From NCBI RefSeq assembly GCF_000165395.2, contig NC_010574.1:1054001-1118000 (forward strand): a stretch of 64,000 nt of DNA, in the 5' to 3' direction. Shown one piece after another: positions 22,293 through 33,609 of the stretch; the first letter of the stretch is position 1, and each line of letters starts with the position of its first letter. Both the position numbers and the translations under genes were made by a program. The DNA comes from Babesia bovis T2Bo (lineage: Eukaryota > Apicomplexa > Aconoidasida > Piroplasmida > Babesiidae). A model generated the notes under the pieces. That model was given only the letters and a program-made list of their open reading frames with translations, was not told the origin of the DNA and ran no database searches.

Positions 22293-23148
22293 CTTGACGA
22301 TATATAGTACTAACACAGTCGAGCGTTAATTGTCGTGGCCTTGAGTAACAATGAACTCTAATACCGATAAAAAACAAGGGTTATATGTTTAAACGCCCTT
22401 TGTGATCATATAATAAAGCGAAAAGCAACGTTGGATAAAAGTTAGGCTACGGCGAAGGCGCTCGAGCGAATGGGGCAGGCAAGGCCCTGGCTGGATGGGG
22501 AGGTAGAGGAGGCAGTAACTTAGTTTTATACTACAAATACAACTTGCAACGCACAAATTTAGTCTTTGTTTGTAATTTCATAAGGTAAAATGAAATTATA
22601 TGTCATGGCAAATTTGTTTGGTCTACTATTTGGCACGCTTGTAATACAGGATAGATTCCAAGGTTTATAGACTTATGTGTTGTGTCTAATCTAGTTTTTG
22701 TTTAACGTAGTATAGTGTACTATATGCCCAGGGTCTAATTCTTAGGCCATTACATCCCATGGTAATCATTTGACACCTTCTTAATTACTGTGCAATTTTT
22801 TCCGGAACCATAGGAATATTTGCATTTTGTACCTAGATTATATTAGTTTTATCATGGTTTTATTTTTATATCATTACTATAACCTGTGTTATCATGGTCT
22901 AATATCGATTCGTCCTTCTTGATTCCACACATCTCTTTAACATTTGTTATATCGTATTTCTTGTGTGATAAATTATAATTTCCATATCTAGCGGCAATTC
23001 AGTTGCTATATATCACAAATAGATTTCATTTAGCTAATGCTGTGCCTCTCGTAGTCATCCATGGGTATATATAACGAGATGAGTAGATCCATTGATGTTT
23101 TCAAGCCCGTATAGTACTCGATGATGTGTGTTTATACGTTGTGAAGTG
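22293..23148. other. intergenic region with a GC-rich island
   Basis: A divergent intergenic region of about 850 bases, mostly AT-rich. The stretch 22441-22515 stands out for its high G content (GGGGCAGGCAAGGCCCTGG and GGGGAGGTAGAGGAGG). No coding frame crosses it. It could be a promoter element or a small structured RNA; the sequence does not decide. Confidence 0.4.
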
Positions 23149-24014
23149 ATGTCTACGCTTGGTATCTGGCAGCTGAAGTCAGTTGTTCTTAAATACAGTG
23201 AGACTGGCCATAGCAGTAGAGGAGTAAGGTACTATTTGCGACACCTCTTGGATACGTTCCAACGCCGTCACCCGCATGTGGAGGTCAAAACTCAACATGA
23301 GCAATATGAGCTACCCTCAGTGTTATTTAGGTACGTCTAAGGACGTGTCAATTGTTGCATACCTTGTGACTTAACACTCGTGGTTACTTGTCTTTACTGA
23401 ACTAAGCTTTATTGGTTACAGTTATCTCGATGGGTCAAAGTATAATATTAGCCTGAAAGATTTAGAAGCGCGCCATATTGAGGAGATAATACAACTCCAT
23501 TGCAATTCAGCTGGTGGTATGGAGTTTTTAAAACACGGCGGGTCACGAGTATGGACAACAAACAGGTCCATACAGGTACGTATAGAGTGTTATATTGCCA
23601 TGGGATGTATGCTGCTACAGGGTCTTTGGAAACCTACACAAGAATCGCAAAATGTCGCATTATCATGGTTCAAATCGAAGGATGCACTTTCCAAAGGGAG
23701 AAAATTAACACCTAGGTAGGTTTTCACTATCACTGCATGTCGATGACATTTAGTTTATTATGTCTACGACCTATACATACATCGCCATTGTTTGATGCTG
23801 ATGCCATCCTAGGTCGCTCCCTAAATATTCCGCAAAATCATTGGTACTCAACTGCGATGCAGTAAAAGGAAATGGCCGATGGGGAGATGAGAAGGTCTTT
23901 CCTCGCGGCTTTGATCAGCAATACCTAAAAGACATTTTTACACGGCCATTTATTGATGATGAAATAGCACGCACACGATATACTCGTGAATGTGATCGCA
24001 ATGATGCATCGTAG
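23149..24014 (+). CDS. MRPL43: mitochondrial large-subunit ribosomal protein mL43
   Basis: Exons 23149..23330, 23422..23575, 23621..23715 and 23813..24014 join in frame to give 210 residues. The first 60 residues match the mL43 (L51/S25/CI-B8, thioredoxin-like) fold: IWQLKSVVLKYSETGHSSRG, then RHPHVEVKTQ. The middle exon carries SYLDGSKYNISLKDLEARHIEE, as expected for the domain end. About 100 C-terminal residues (GLWKPTQESQ onwards) are an extension relative to the usual size. The start chosen is the ATG of MSTLGIWQ. It works in the mitochondrial ribosome and adds to the mitochondrial theme here. Confidence 0.85.
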
Positions 24015-24073
24015 ATGAACTATTCCTGTTTACAGGGACTTAATATAGTTGCAAACATTAACATGGTGTCCAC

Positions 24074-25991
24074 TTATTCTCCCGGTTCAGAGCTATATGG
24101 GCAACATTCTAGCAGCCCCTTTAAAGAACCGTAGCATGATGTTTTCCGTTCAGATTTGCTCAATATCCCTCTCAAAACGGATGTCAACCGAAGAACATTT
24201 GCATTGTCCGAAGGGACCGAACGAAATGGATATGATTTGATGATACCATATATTTCATGTAGCATCAGGTTTTCAAACCTTGAGATAAGCGGGTTGATAT
24301 ATGCATCTGAGCAGAGTACATCAATCTCCATGTTTGCAACCAAGGCCCTTGTGAATGCACTAATTGACTTGAGTGACATTTTGCCACTGCATTCCGTGGA
24401 CAACTAGAGCATGTCAGATAGACTATAATCAACCCACCTTAAGGAGATGCCTATAAACTTCACGTCGACTGTCTTCATTCGTGCAATTACTGACTGTTAC
24501 TGTCATTTTGGCGAGTAAATCTGGGTCGATGTCATTGCCATAACTGCGGTATATTACAAAGTAGTAAGAATATCTTACGCCGATATGGCCTTGATAACTG
24601 CGTTCCAGAATTCGGGATGCTCTTGACGGCGCTTTGCGATTGTCTACACATTGGTGAACTATCTACCAATGGGCCTACCACAACTAAGTTGGAAAGTTTA
24701 AGGGCGTCATATTTTCCATTAGCAACGCTCTCCGATGTCACGTTAATAATGCGATTATACAATTCATCAGACACCGGAAGACGTAGGATAGCTATGGCAC
24801 GTATTATTATGGGCATTCCATGGTACGTTATCTTGTGGATGTTGTATTCCAGTGCTTCCGCTAAGACGATTGTAATATCATATAGGGGGAATTCAAATGC
24901 ACCCTTAGATACTTGACCTACGTGTTTCTTGAGGAAGCGCTTGTAGACCTGTACATCAATGCAGAGGTCATTCTGTGTTAGAAACTTTTGCGATGTATAG
25001 CCTAGGAAGAGCGATATGAGGTCACCGTCACTAATTTTTCTAGTGCGGCAAATATCAACGAGCTTAAATGCCAACACATTAAAGAATAGGTGCGATTTAT
25101 ATCCAGCAATACTAAGGCAAGCTGCTAAAGCGCGTAAATGATGCAGCTCCATTTCATCAAATAATTCTATTGCACGCAAACACAGTGTCCTGTATAGTTC
25201 CAGGTTACGCGTTTTAGCATCCGTGTTCGCTGTGATAAAGAATATGATGTCGACCATCTTAAGCTCATTGATTATCTCCATGGCCCGGGTGTTGATATAT
25301 TCAAGGTAGGTGTCACCTATTTTCAAATTCACAACTACCTTTATCAAAAGCGATAATGTGTTTGGAGAGGCACTTGGAATCCAATCTTTAGATTCCTCTA
25401 GAAGTTTAGCGATAAGCGGATGCGTCCCGGTGTATACTTTACTCAGGGAGTATAAAATACCAGACATTTCCTTGCCATCCATGTCAAAGGAGTTCTTGGA
25501 AGCAACCTTAGTAAATGCATCCCACCACTTCAGATCATTTAATCCTAGTAGCGAATATCCATGCGCGATCATACAAAGTTCACTTGACCTCATTGTATGA
25601 ACAAATTTGAGAAAGTCGTAATTGTATCGTAGAAGCTCCTCTTTGCTGTATGGTATTGTATGATAGATATATGATATCTGTTAAAATGTGCTACAATCCA
25701 CGATACATAGGATTAACGTTTGGTATGCATATTACAAATGAGTTTCATGGTTACAACTGCAAAGACACAATCTTTCACAATGTTGACACAATACATACGT
25801 AAAACACAAACTATTAAACTGTGAATGATTAAGCCTTACCAGTCTGATTTTAACATGAGTCCGAAATCACGAAGTGCATTGCAAAGGTTATGCTCATGGA
25901 CTTTCTGTATACCCAGTACCTGAGGGTAAAATCTGACAACCACACTGTCTATACCCTTAACCTTGTAACCAGTTTTTGCGATAATAGCCAT
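24074..25991 (-). CDS. helical-repeat organelle RNA-binding-type protein
   Basis: Exons 25991..25840, 25645..24667, 24631..24579, 24543..24438 and 24403..24074 join in frame to give 539 residues. The last three introns are 35, 35 and 34 nt. Repeated helical units (SSELCMIAHGYSLLGLND, LHHLRALAACLSIAGY) put it with the HPR/RAP-type proteins at 1092 and 16670. The first exon (MAIIAKTGYKVKGI onwards) is joined by a 194-nt intron. Phase fits, but this link is the weakest part: the first exon could belong to a separate short gene. Without it no in-frame ATG precedes residue MRSSEL at 25593, although the upstream frame looks coding. Confidence 0.65.
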
Positions 25992-26378
25992 TTTAACGAA
26001 AGACAAAAAACCATAGGTACGTACTCATCATCTATTCCTATCCATGCTACGCTGATGAAAAACCATTATGCAAAATATACACATTGAATATTCAGATAAA
26101 GGTGTAAATATTAGTGCGATATGGATCCAATATTGAATGATACTGTGCCAAGTTGTGTATGCATATACCTTACACCACGCTATTGACATTTTGTTTACTA
26201 TGGACAGATTCTAAATGGATTCTTTACAAAAGTATGTTATACTGTTTAATGCAGTATATATGATGAATTGTTTCGTAGATTGAACTCATAATACGAACTC
26301 TGATGTTACAATATACCAGATGTTGACTCTCACTGTTCTTGTCTAAGAGATTTGTGACTATTTTGTTACAGAATAACA
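25992..26378. other. short divergent intergenic region
   Basis: About 390 AT-rich bases. A possible 3' splice site (TTTTGTTACAG) eight bases before the next ATG suggests a spliced 5' untranslated region for the gene at 26379. Nothing else is seen. Confidence 0.35.
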
Positions 26379-26954
26379 ATGACATCGCAATCTAACGATT
26401 TGTATAATCGCAATGTTGGTGGTAGATTGAAACTAAAGGGTCTAAAGTCTAAGGGACTACGATCCAAAACGAATACGACTGATAGTGCAACCAGCACGGA
26501 GAAATCTAAGGTTAATATCAAATACAAAACTATTGAAGGGACAGGGCGGATAGTTTCATCGGGGAACACGATACAAGGCTTTGCAACCAAGTTTGTCGAT
26601 GAAGTTGCCGTTGGGGACACTATTGTAGTTAATCATCCCATGTCGAAGTCCAATGAAGAGAGGACTGTTCAAGCTATATTAAGCAACCGGACTCTTTGCT
26701 TAGACGACCCCTTTAGTAACGACCTTATCACTACCAGTGTATTCACCATACGTAAACCAGAAGATGATCCAGGGACAGCAGCCAACGTAAGCGCCTCTAA
26801 ATCACCTACCAAAAAGACTAGTTTAATTACCGTACGTGAAAAAACAGGGATGTGGAGCTACAAGACAACAACCAAGGTTGTTGACACACAAATGTCTGCC
26901 GAAGATCGATTGAATGAGCGCGTTAAGCATAGCAGAGACAAATACTGTTGGTAA
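26379..26954 (+). CDS. conserved protein of unknown function
   Basis: A single exon of 191 residues. The start has a basic segment (GGRLKLKGLKSKGLRSK). A compact, probably beta-rich domain follows at about 50-130 (GTGRIVSSGNTIQGFATKF, VGDTIVVNHP, RTLCLDDPF). A charged tail ends in EDRLNERVKHSRDKYCW. The layout looks like an apicomplexan conserved protein with a short nuclear-type N-terminus, but I cannot name a family. The short KLKG-like start recalls FAM32A only superficially. Confidence 0.75.
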   Translation: MTSQSNDLYNRNVGGRLKLKGLKSKGLRSKTNTTDSATSTEKSKVNIKYKTIEGTGRIVSSGNTIQGFATKFVDEVAVGDTIVVNHPMSKSNEERTVQAILSNRTLCLDDPFSNDLITTSVFTIRKPEDDPGTAANVSASKSPTKKTSLITVREKTGMWSYKTTTKVVDTQMSAEDRLNERVKHSRDKYCW

Positions 26955-27498
26955 CAGTCTTAACATGTCAAATGGATGTGGTAGTTGCTACTCATTTATA
27001 TAATGGGTACATATTACCGTTCAGATACGGTTGTCCACAAAAGATGTTTTTTTCGTGATGTAACATTATCAAGATACGTTACGCAACCCATAGGATTATG
27101 AAAATACATAGTATCGCAACAAAAAGTAGAAATGTGTATCATATGTGATTGCCACCTCATAAGGTCTTTACACATTTCGATCTTTTTATTTAACTGACAT
27201 CGCTAATATCGTTTTAGATTCTTATCATTATATTTTATTACCTTGGAGATTCAATTGATTTCTATATTGCTGTGTTGTAATGAAATTGTTTATCCATTTC
27301 ATTTTGTCATATTAACAATACCTCATTTATGGACACCAACAGGGTTAATCTAGCTTTATTATATTGCCATCATTAACAAATATACATATATAAAGTTGAA
27401 TATGAATGATATATTTAGCTATGTTGCAGAATCATTTCACCTCTGGGTGTAATCTAGTATAGAATGAACCAGTGTAATCTGATGACGTTGCCAGATCA
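26955..27498. other. intergenic region
   Basis: About 540 bases of AT-rich sequence between two plus-strand genes. It should include a terminator and a promoter. I see no open frame, RNA or repeat. Confidence 0.4.
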
Positions 27499-29612
27499 AT
27501 GGATGCAGCGATAGATTTTCCAATATGGTTCCATAAGGACGAAATACTATCAAAGCTAAAGACATCGCAGGTACTTGTACTAACAGGTGAAACTGGAAGT
27601 GGTAAATCAACCCTTCTTCCAAAAATATTGTATGAAAATGGATATGGAGACAGTACCATTGTAGTTACGCAGCCTAGGCGTGTGGCTGCCATATCGTTAG
27701 CACGCCATGTTGCATCATTATTCAATACTGACCTTGGCAGGTTGGTAGGCTACGCCGTGCGCTTTTCCAACTGTTATTCGGAAGAAACAAGGATTAAGTA
27801 TGTAACGGATGGTGTTTTGTTTCAAGAAGTATTAGACGATCAGATATTCTCAAGGTATTCCGTTGTTGTTATTGATGAAGCACATGAACGATCTATCCGT
27901 ACTGATGTTCTTCTGGGTATACTTCGCACGTCAATAAAAAGGCGTTTGGACCTTAAAGTAGTTATTATGTCTGCTACATTAAAGTCGATTACATTTTCAT
28001 CTTTTTTTGAAGGAGCAGCTGTGGTTCGAGTTCCGGGTAGGACCTATCCCTTAGACATCTATTATACTCCCCAACCACAAGAGGACTATTTAGAGGTATG
28101 CTATATAACATGTAATGATACAAAATAGTAGGCTGCAATGCTAACTGTATTGCAAATCAATTTTACATATAAAAAAGGGGATATTCTTGTATTCCTACCA
28201 GGTCAAGATGATATTGAGACCCTGGAGAACATGATATCGGAGAAGGTAGAGGCAGTTAAAGAATTTATAAAGTCTACTGGGGATCAAATAAATGGGAAGC
28301 TATCGAAAATTAAAAAGTATACAGAGGTTCTATTAGGTGATACACCCTACGATTTAAAACACTGGATGGAATTGCAAATAGTTCCACTTTACGCTGCGTT
28401 ACCTCTTGAACAGCAGTCTAAAGTCTTTCAGGTACCGGGAGATGGTTGTCGTAAAGTAGTGCTTGCTACCAATATCGCTGAAACTAGCGTTACCATCCCT
28501 GGAATACGATTTGTAGTGGACAGCGGTCTAGTGAAGCAGAAGCTTTTCAGCGTCAAAAAATGCTTCGAGTCACTGGTTTTGCAGAAAATATCTAAAGATT
28601 CTGCACATCAAAGAGCAGGGCGTGCAGGTCGTATGGGACCTGGAAAGGTGTTCCGCCTTTATACTTCGGAGGCCTTCAACAGTATGAGACTGTGTAGAAT
28701 ACCTGAAATACAGTGCACCAATGTTGCCCATATATACCTAGAGTTGAAGGTTAGCTTTCATGTTTAGTGTATAACACTGCTATAGATGATTGGTGTCCAC
28801 AACCCATTGGAATTCCCTTTGATCGATGCCCCGAGCAAAAATGCTCTGCTGTCAGCAGCTATGGAGCTGTATCGACTGGATGCCCTAGATACAAAAACAA
28901 ATCTAACTGATATAGGGTAAGCAGTAACCAAGATAATTAATGTGTTATCAGGATGAAAATGGGTCGAATACCGCTGTTGCCAAGACATGCTAGGCTGCTA
29001 CTATTGTCTTTAGAGTTCAAGTGCACATCGGAGATACTCACAATAGTGGCCATGCTGTCAACAGATATGACACTATTCACATCGGAGAGGCACGAAAAGG
29101 AATCAGCAAAGATGAGGAAAAACATAATAAATAAGAGCGGAGACCATTTAAGTTTACTCAACATGTACAACATATGGAATGATTCTCCAAATAAAAAAGA
29201 GTGCTGTAGGCAATTTGGATTCAACCCAGGAGCTTTCAAACGAGCTGCGGAAATCCGTAATCAACTGGTAGAAGTACTTACCAAACGCATAGGTGTAATG
29301 AACGTACCCAGTTGCAAGGACTCTTCGGAATGGGATACTGTCTTAAAATGCCTCTGTAGAGCTAATTGGATGAATCTAGCCTCGCTAGATACAGATGGAA
29401 AGTCATATAAATTGGAAGTGCAAAATACAAAGGTCATGATACACCCACACTCTGTCCTGTTTACCAGAAGACCGTGTCCTCCGTTAGTCATATTCGACGA
29501 GTGCTCCAGCACAAAGAAGGTCTACATACAAAACGTTTCAGAAATATCACACGAATGGGTTGCACAGCTACTACCAAATCTTGCACTAAAGAAACCTATC
29601 ATAGAGCAATAA
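27499..29612 (+). CDS. DEAH-box RNA helicase (DHX33/Dhr2 or spliceosomal type)
   Basis: Exons 27499..28095, 28132..28749, 28786..28916 and 28952..29612 join in frame (introns 36, 36 and 35 nt) to give 668 residues. All motifs are intact: GETGSGKS, QPRRVAA, DEAH, SAT, FLPGQDD, TNIAETSVTIP and QRAGRAGR. The helicase-associated winged-helix and ratchet region follows, with an OB-fold near the end. There is almost no N-terminal extension, unlike Prp22 or Prp16. Prp43, Prp2 and Dhr2/DHX33 are the remaining options and I cannot choose on sequence alone. Role: RNA remodelling in splicing or ribosome assembly. Confidence 0.9.
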
Positions 29613-29924
29613 GGGGTCATTAATGATGAATTATTGGATGTATTATTAGATATATAGCCATGTTTCTGGCGTCAAATAGCTCCGTGAGTACTCACTAACG
29701 CTCCACAAGTGGCAATTAGTGAGATCAGTGTACGTTAGTTGCTTCATTTAGACGAGATATAACTGTATTGGATGGATGGTATACATGTACCAGCTTGACT
29801 ACTTTTATTCCTCCGGTGCAAACTAATGTAGGATTTAGACTCCAACGGAATACCATTCAATTATATTTTGTCATCTGAATTATATAGACTCCCAGATAAC
29901 TTCCAGGATATGATGTGCAATGTT
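29613..29924. other. convergent 3' spacer
   Basis: About 310 bases between the ends of two convergent genes. Nothing recognisable beyond AT-rich 3' flanking sequence. Confidence 0.35.
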
Positions 29925-30581
29925 TCAGTTTTGTGATGGGAACATCATTTTAATGCCCGATACCTCGCCGGTGTAATCGTCGTGGGTGATCTTACAGTTG
30001 TACCTCCCGGTGTCACAGATACCAACCGATGAGATGACACCTATAGGGCCACCAGGTAGATTAGAAAGTCCTATCTTAGTAGATGTGGTAGTAATCTGGC
30101 ACATCGTATTTGCCCACCCACGAATAAATTGAGAAAACGGTTCTGAACTATCCGGAGTTAGACCATAATGTTTCGCACATCGGCGTACGCTTTCCATACA
30201 CAGCAATCCTACTGTTCCACACTGAACGTGTATATCGTCGGAAACCCATTTGGGCGAACTTGGTGTCATATCCTTCCATGGTAAGCTAAGAAGATAGTCA
30301 CTAGATGCAAATGCTGGATCTATATTGTTTGCAGAAATACAGAAAAGCATAGCTATACGATTTTCATCAATGTCACACCCAGATGATTCTGTCAAAGCAT
30401 AGACATACCATAAACCTGACTTGATCCGTTCAATAACACAAGCATCCACCTTTGAAGATTCTTCAAGTTTGTTACATCTATCCAGCATATCTAAACGAGT
30501 AAACTCCTCCAACGCACGCACATCAACAGCAACTAACGAATCCGTCAGTGCCATGAAACAGCCACCATCAATAATATTCAT
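29925..30581 (-). CDS. hypothetical protein
   Basis: A single exon of 218 residues beginning MNIIDGGCFMALTDS. It has no signal peptide, no membrane span and no motif I recognise. Composition is balanced, with a probably folded body containing WVSDDIHVQCGTVGLLCMES and SNLPGGPIGVISSVG. Normal composition and the lack of stops over 218 codons argue for a real gene. Function unknown. Confidence 0.6.
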   Translation of the reverse strand: MNIIDGGCFMALTDSLVAVDVRALEEFTRLDMLDRCNKLEESSKVDACVIERIKSGLWYVYALTESSGCDIDENRIAMLFCISANNIDPAFASSDYLLSLPWKDMTPSSPKWVSDDIHVQCGTVGLLCMESVRRCAKHYGLTPDSSEPFSQFIRGWANTMCQITTTSTKIGLSNLPGGPIGVISSVGICDTGRYNCKITHDDYTGEVSGIKMMFPSQN

Positions 30582-31230
30582 CTTGTCTAACAGTATTCAA
30601 CAAGATGAAAGGGGAATATAAAGTATGTATTGATATTTAAGCGGTGAATTAACCAAATTGGCATTTGTCGAAATGGTAATATTATGGTGCCATGGCAATG
30701 GTGGACCAAAGAAAACCATTAATGAGGCAAGATTCCATGTATTGTCACTCTATTTCTAATTAAATATAAAAACAAATGATAGTTTAAGTTAATATATTCA
30801 TGGGATTATTTATCTATATCCTTTTGAAATGCTCCTCTGAATGTGAAGTTTATAATGTACACACTACATCATTACTGTACTAGATTTCGTTAACATTATA
30901 CACATTTTTTAGATTTATCAATTGTAGTTCCATTGTAATCCATTAAACGAACGATTTTGAGTATTATAGTTGATTTTACTTGTTATAGTGTACCTTTGCG
31001 GGTCATCTAGAGGATCTGGCTGCAACGTATACATACGTTTCGTTGGTACATGCTTATTTTTTATGCACATGGATAAACTAGGATAGACATCGCTGCCACG
31101 TATATTATAACTAAATCTTGTATGGATCAGGTTGTTATTGAGGGGCTAGCCTATTGTCCACATCATCAATAATATTGCCACTTCTTCTATCAAGCACATC
31201 TACGGAGAGCTGTGGGATACAGTTCACACA
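30582..31230. other. intergenic region before the inhibitor-2 gene
   Basis: Divergent AT-rich sequence. The last 80 bases (from about 31148) are open in the frame of the next gene (NIATSSIKHIYGELWD). The inhibitor-2 gene may therefore start further upstream through an extra exon. No other feature is seen. Confidence 0.4.
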
Positions 31231-31789
31231 ATGGTATCTTTCGGGGATGAAAATGCTGCAGAGCATTCTTCAAAGTACGTATGTATGCATTAGGTGTATT
31301 GCGTCTGTTATTTGCATAGCAGAATGCCTTTTTTGTGTAGATATTTTTTTACAGGCAGCGTATAAGGAAAAGCATAACATGGGATGATGAAACCATATCG
31401 GAGCACGACAAAGAAAGAGGTACAAGGATGAAAATTATAGAGGCCAATACACCCTTTTGCTACCTATCAGAGGGTGACGAGTCAGATGACGATGCCCCCG
31501 ATGAATCACATGTTGCGTATGAAGATTTAGCTCAGCAAGTAATTGACCGTTTATGCGAAATTAAACAAAGTGCTGATAAATCGGACCGTTTTGCTGAAAT
31601 GCGCAAGAAGCATTACAGGAATGAATATTTGAAAGGAGTTCTTAAAAATAGGTAATGGACACTTTGTATGTATTATATTAATACAGGTATGATGATGTGA
31701 GTGACGACGAATGTTGTGGTGAAGACGAAGACTCGTCAAAAGAAGTGTTCCTCAATATCAAGTGTACAGCTCCAGCAGTGATTAGGTAA
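31231..31789 (+). CDS. protein phosphatase 1 inhibitor-2
   Basis: Exons 31231..31274, 31355..31651 and 31687..31789 join in frame to give at least 147 residues. The inhibitor-2 core is recognisable: KSITWDDETI, then GTRMKIIEANTPF, an acidic stretch (EGDESDDDAPDE) and RKKHYRNEYLK, the counterpart of the KLHYNE motif that blocks the PP1 active site. The acidic C-terminus (DDVSDDECCGEDED) is also usual. The N-terminal KGILK motif is not seen. The coding frame continues open upstream of the chosen ATG, so a missing 5' exon is possible. It regulates PP1. Confidence 0.8.
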
Positions 31790-32354
31790 TCAACTCATCT
31801 CACTGCGTCTAGCTTGGGTATATAATTTGTAAAATAATAACGAATGCTAATTGATGGTTGTTGTAGTGAGTGATAAATGCTGGATCACATTAGAGCGAAT
31901 GCACATTTTAAACATGCAAATACCAAAGTACCCATGTAGACTATACTCCATCCAAGGGACACCTACAGAGTTTCTCAAGTAGGCTGTGTATATTTTGTAA
32001 CGATGTGTGGGCATTAAAGGTTGTATTACTACACGTTACCTTCGCAAAGCATCCCCAATCACACGACAACGCCATATGTGGAAGGTGATAGCACATAATT
32101 TTACACCTGATTTTGTTAATTTATGAAAATGTTCATGTGAATTTAATTATATTTGTCTGATGTCTTAGTTTGGCGATTCAATTAGGTAGTTCGTTTGTAA
32201 ATTATCATAGGTAGATACTCTATAAGGGAATTAGATTGTTAAACATCATTGTGTAAAATGAAACACTAAATTGCTTTTACAATATTCTATTAATTCTTGA
32301 ACAGCCGGTTGTTTGGTGCAATAATTGACTTGGTTGGACGAATTTGAAGTCAGC
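31790..32354. other. intergenic region
   Basis: About 560 bases between two plus-strand genes. AT-rich with no reading frame, repeat or RNA that I can support. Confidence 0.4.
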
Positions 32355-33229
32355 ATGGGAGATCTTACGTTAATTTGCCGTGCCAGCGACGGTTTTCCGT
32401 TTGTTGAAGTGTGGGAGGATAGTCTAACGCTTGCAAATGCTGATATAAATGCTAAAAGTTCAACCAAGAATATGCAGGAGATTAAAATGTATGCTCGTAC
32501 TATTTGTAGATCTTTGCAACCAAACTCTTTAAAATCGTCTATAAAAGAAGGTGAATATAGTTATCATTATACTGTAGAAGACGGTGTTGCCTATCTGACC
32601 GTGGTTCCATCGACATATCCTAAAAAGCTTGCGTTTTTATACTTGGCAGAAGTGTGCACAGCATTCTCCAAAGAACTATCGCTACAGTTGGATTCTTCCT
32701 CAATGCCAGATAATATAAATGCTATCACGAAGCCGTATTGCTTCATGAGTTTCGGTATGTTTTTTAGATGTTTTCTTATGCGTATACCAATGTCACGATA
32801 ACAGTGGTTTGTAGCATATTTATTGGTATCATTATTGTGTATATTATATTCATTTGTTATAATCTTTACAGATCGCCAAATACATAAAATTAAGGCCAAT
32901 TTCAATGACCCCAATTCAACCAAGGCATTAAACATGATCAACAATAGTCTTAACGAAGTCACCCATATCATGCGCCGTAATATAGACGAAATATTACAGC
33001 GTGGAGAAAACTTAGATGGTGAGTTTTGTAGAATGTGGCATGCTGAACATAAGTAGACATCGGACGTATGGCGCATGGGCTAAAAGAGGAAACATTGAAA
33101 TTCAAAAAGTCTTCTCAATTACTCGCAAGAAGGGGTATTATGGACAAATATATAGTATTGCTATTAGTTGTCATATTCATTGTGTTGTGTCTCTATTTTA
33201 CATTCAAAGGCAAAAAAAGTGCCGCTTAA
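32355..33229 (+). CDS. SEC22: R-SNARE Sec22
   Basis: Exons 32355..32754, 32872..33018 and 33057..33229 join in frame to give 239 residues. An N-terminal longin domain (LTLICRASDGFPF, GVAYLTVVPSTYPKKLAFLYL) is followed by a SNARE helix containing the zero-layer Arg in IDEILQRGENLD. A C-terminal membrane anchor (YIVLLLVVIFIVLCLYF) and a short tail complete it. This is the Sec22 order and size (about 215 residues in other eukaryotes). It drives fusion between ER and Golgi. The third exon starts after an intron of 38 nt. Confidence 0.95.
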
Positions 33230-33609
33230 CAATCACATGGACTTTCTGCTAAAAAGTACTCATGTATTAAAAATTAAATTTTATTATAATAGTTATTGTA
33301 TAATGTTTTTAGTAGGGATGATGAAACCAAGTGCTGTTGTACCTAATGTGGCAAAGGTCATACGGCGCTGCACGACAACCGTCTCGTGTTGGACTAAAAA
33401 TAGAATCCTGACGTAAACGCTGATTTTTAAATATAAAACCACATATTTGCTATTGTAGAAGGTGGTTTTATTAATGGTTGTGGCATATTTTAACATTTAG
33501 TTGTTACCGTGGTTACAATTTGTCTATCGGACTCTGTCGAACAATTCTCTGTTATCTTGTGAGATATATCTTCTGTACATGTGTGTGTTGAGAATTGCAT
33601 AATTACAAC
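33230..33609. other. intergenic region
   Basis: About 380 bases between two plus-strand genes, AT-rich. It presumably carries the CCT5 promoter. No other feature seen. Confidence 0.4.
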
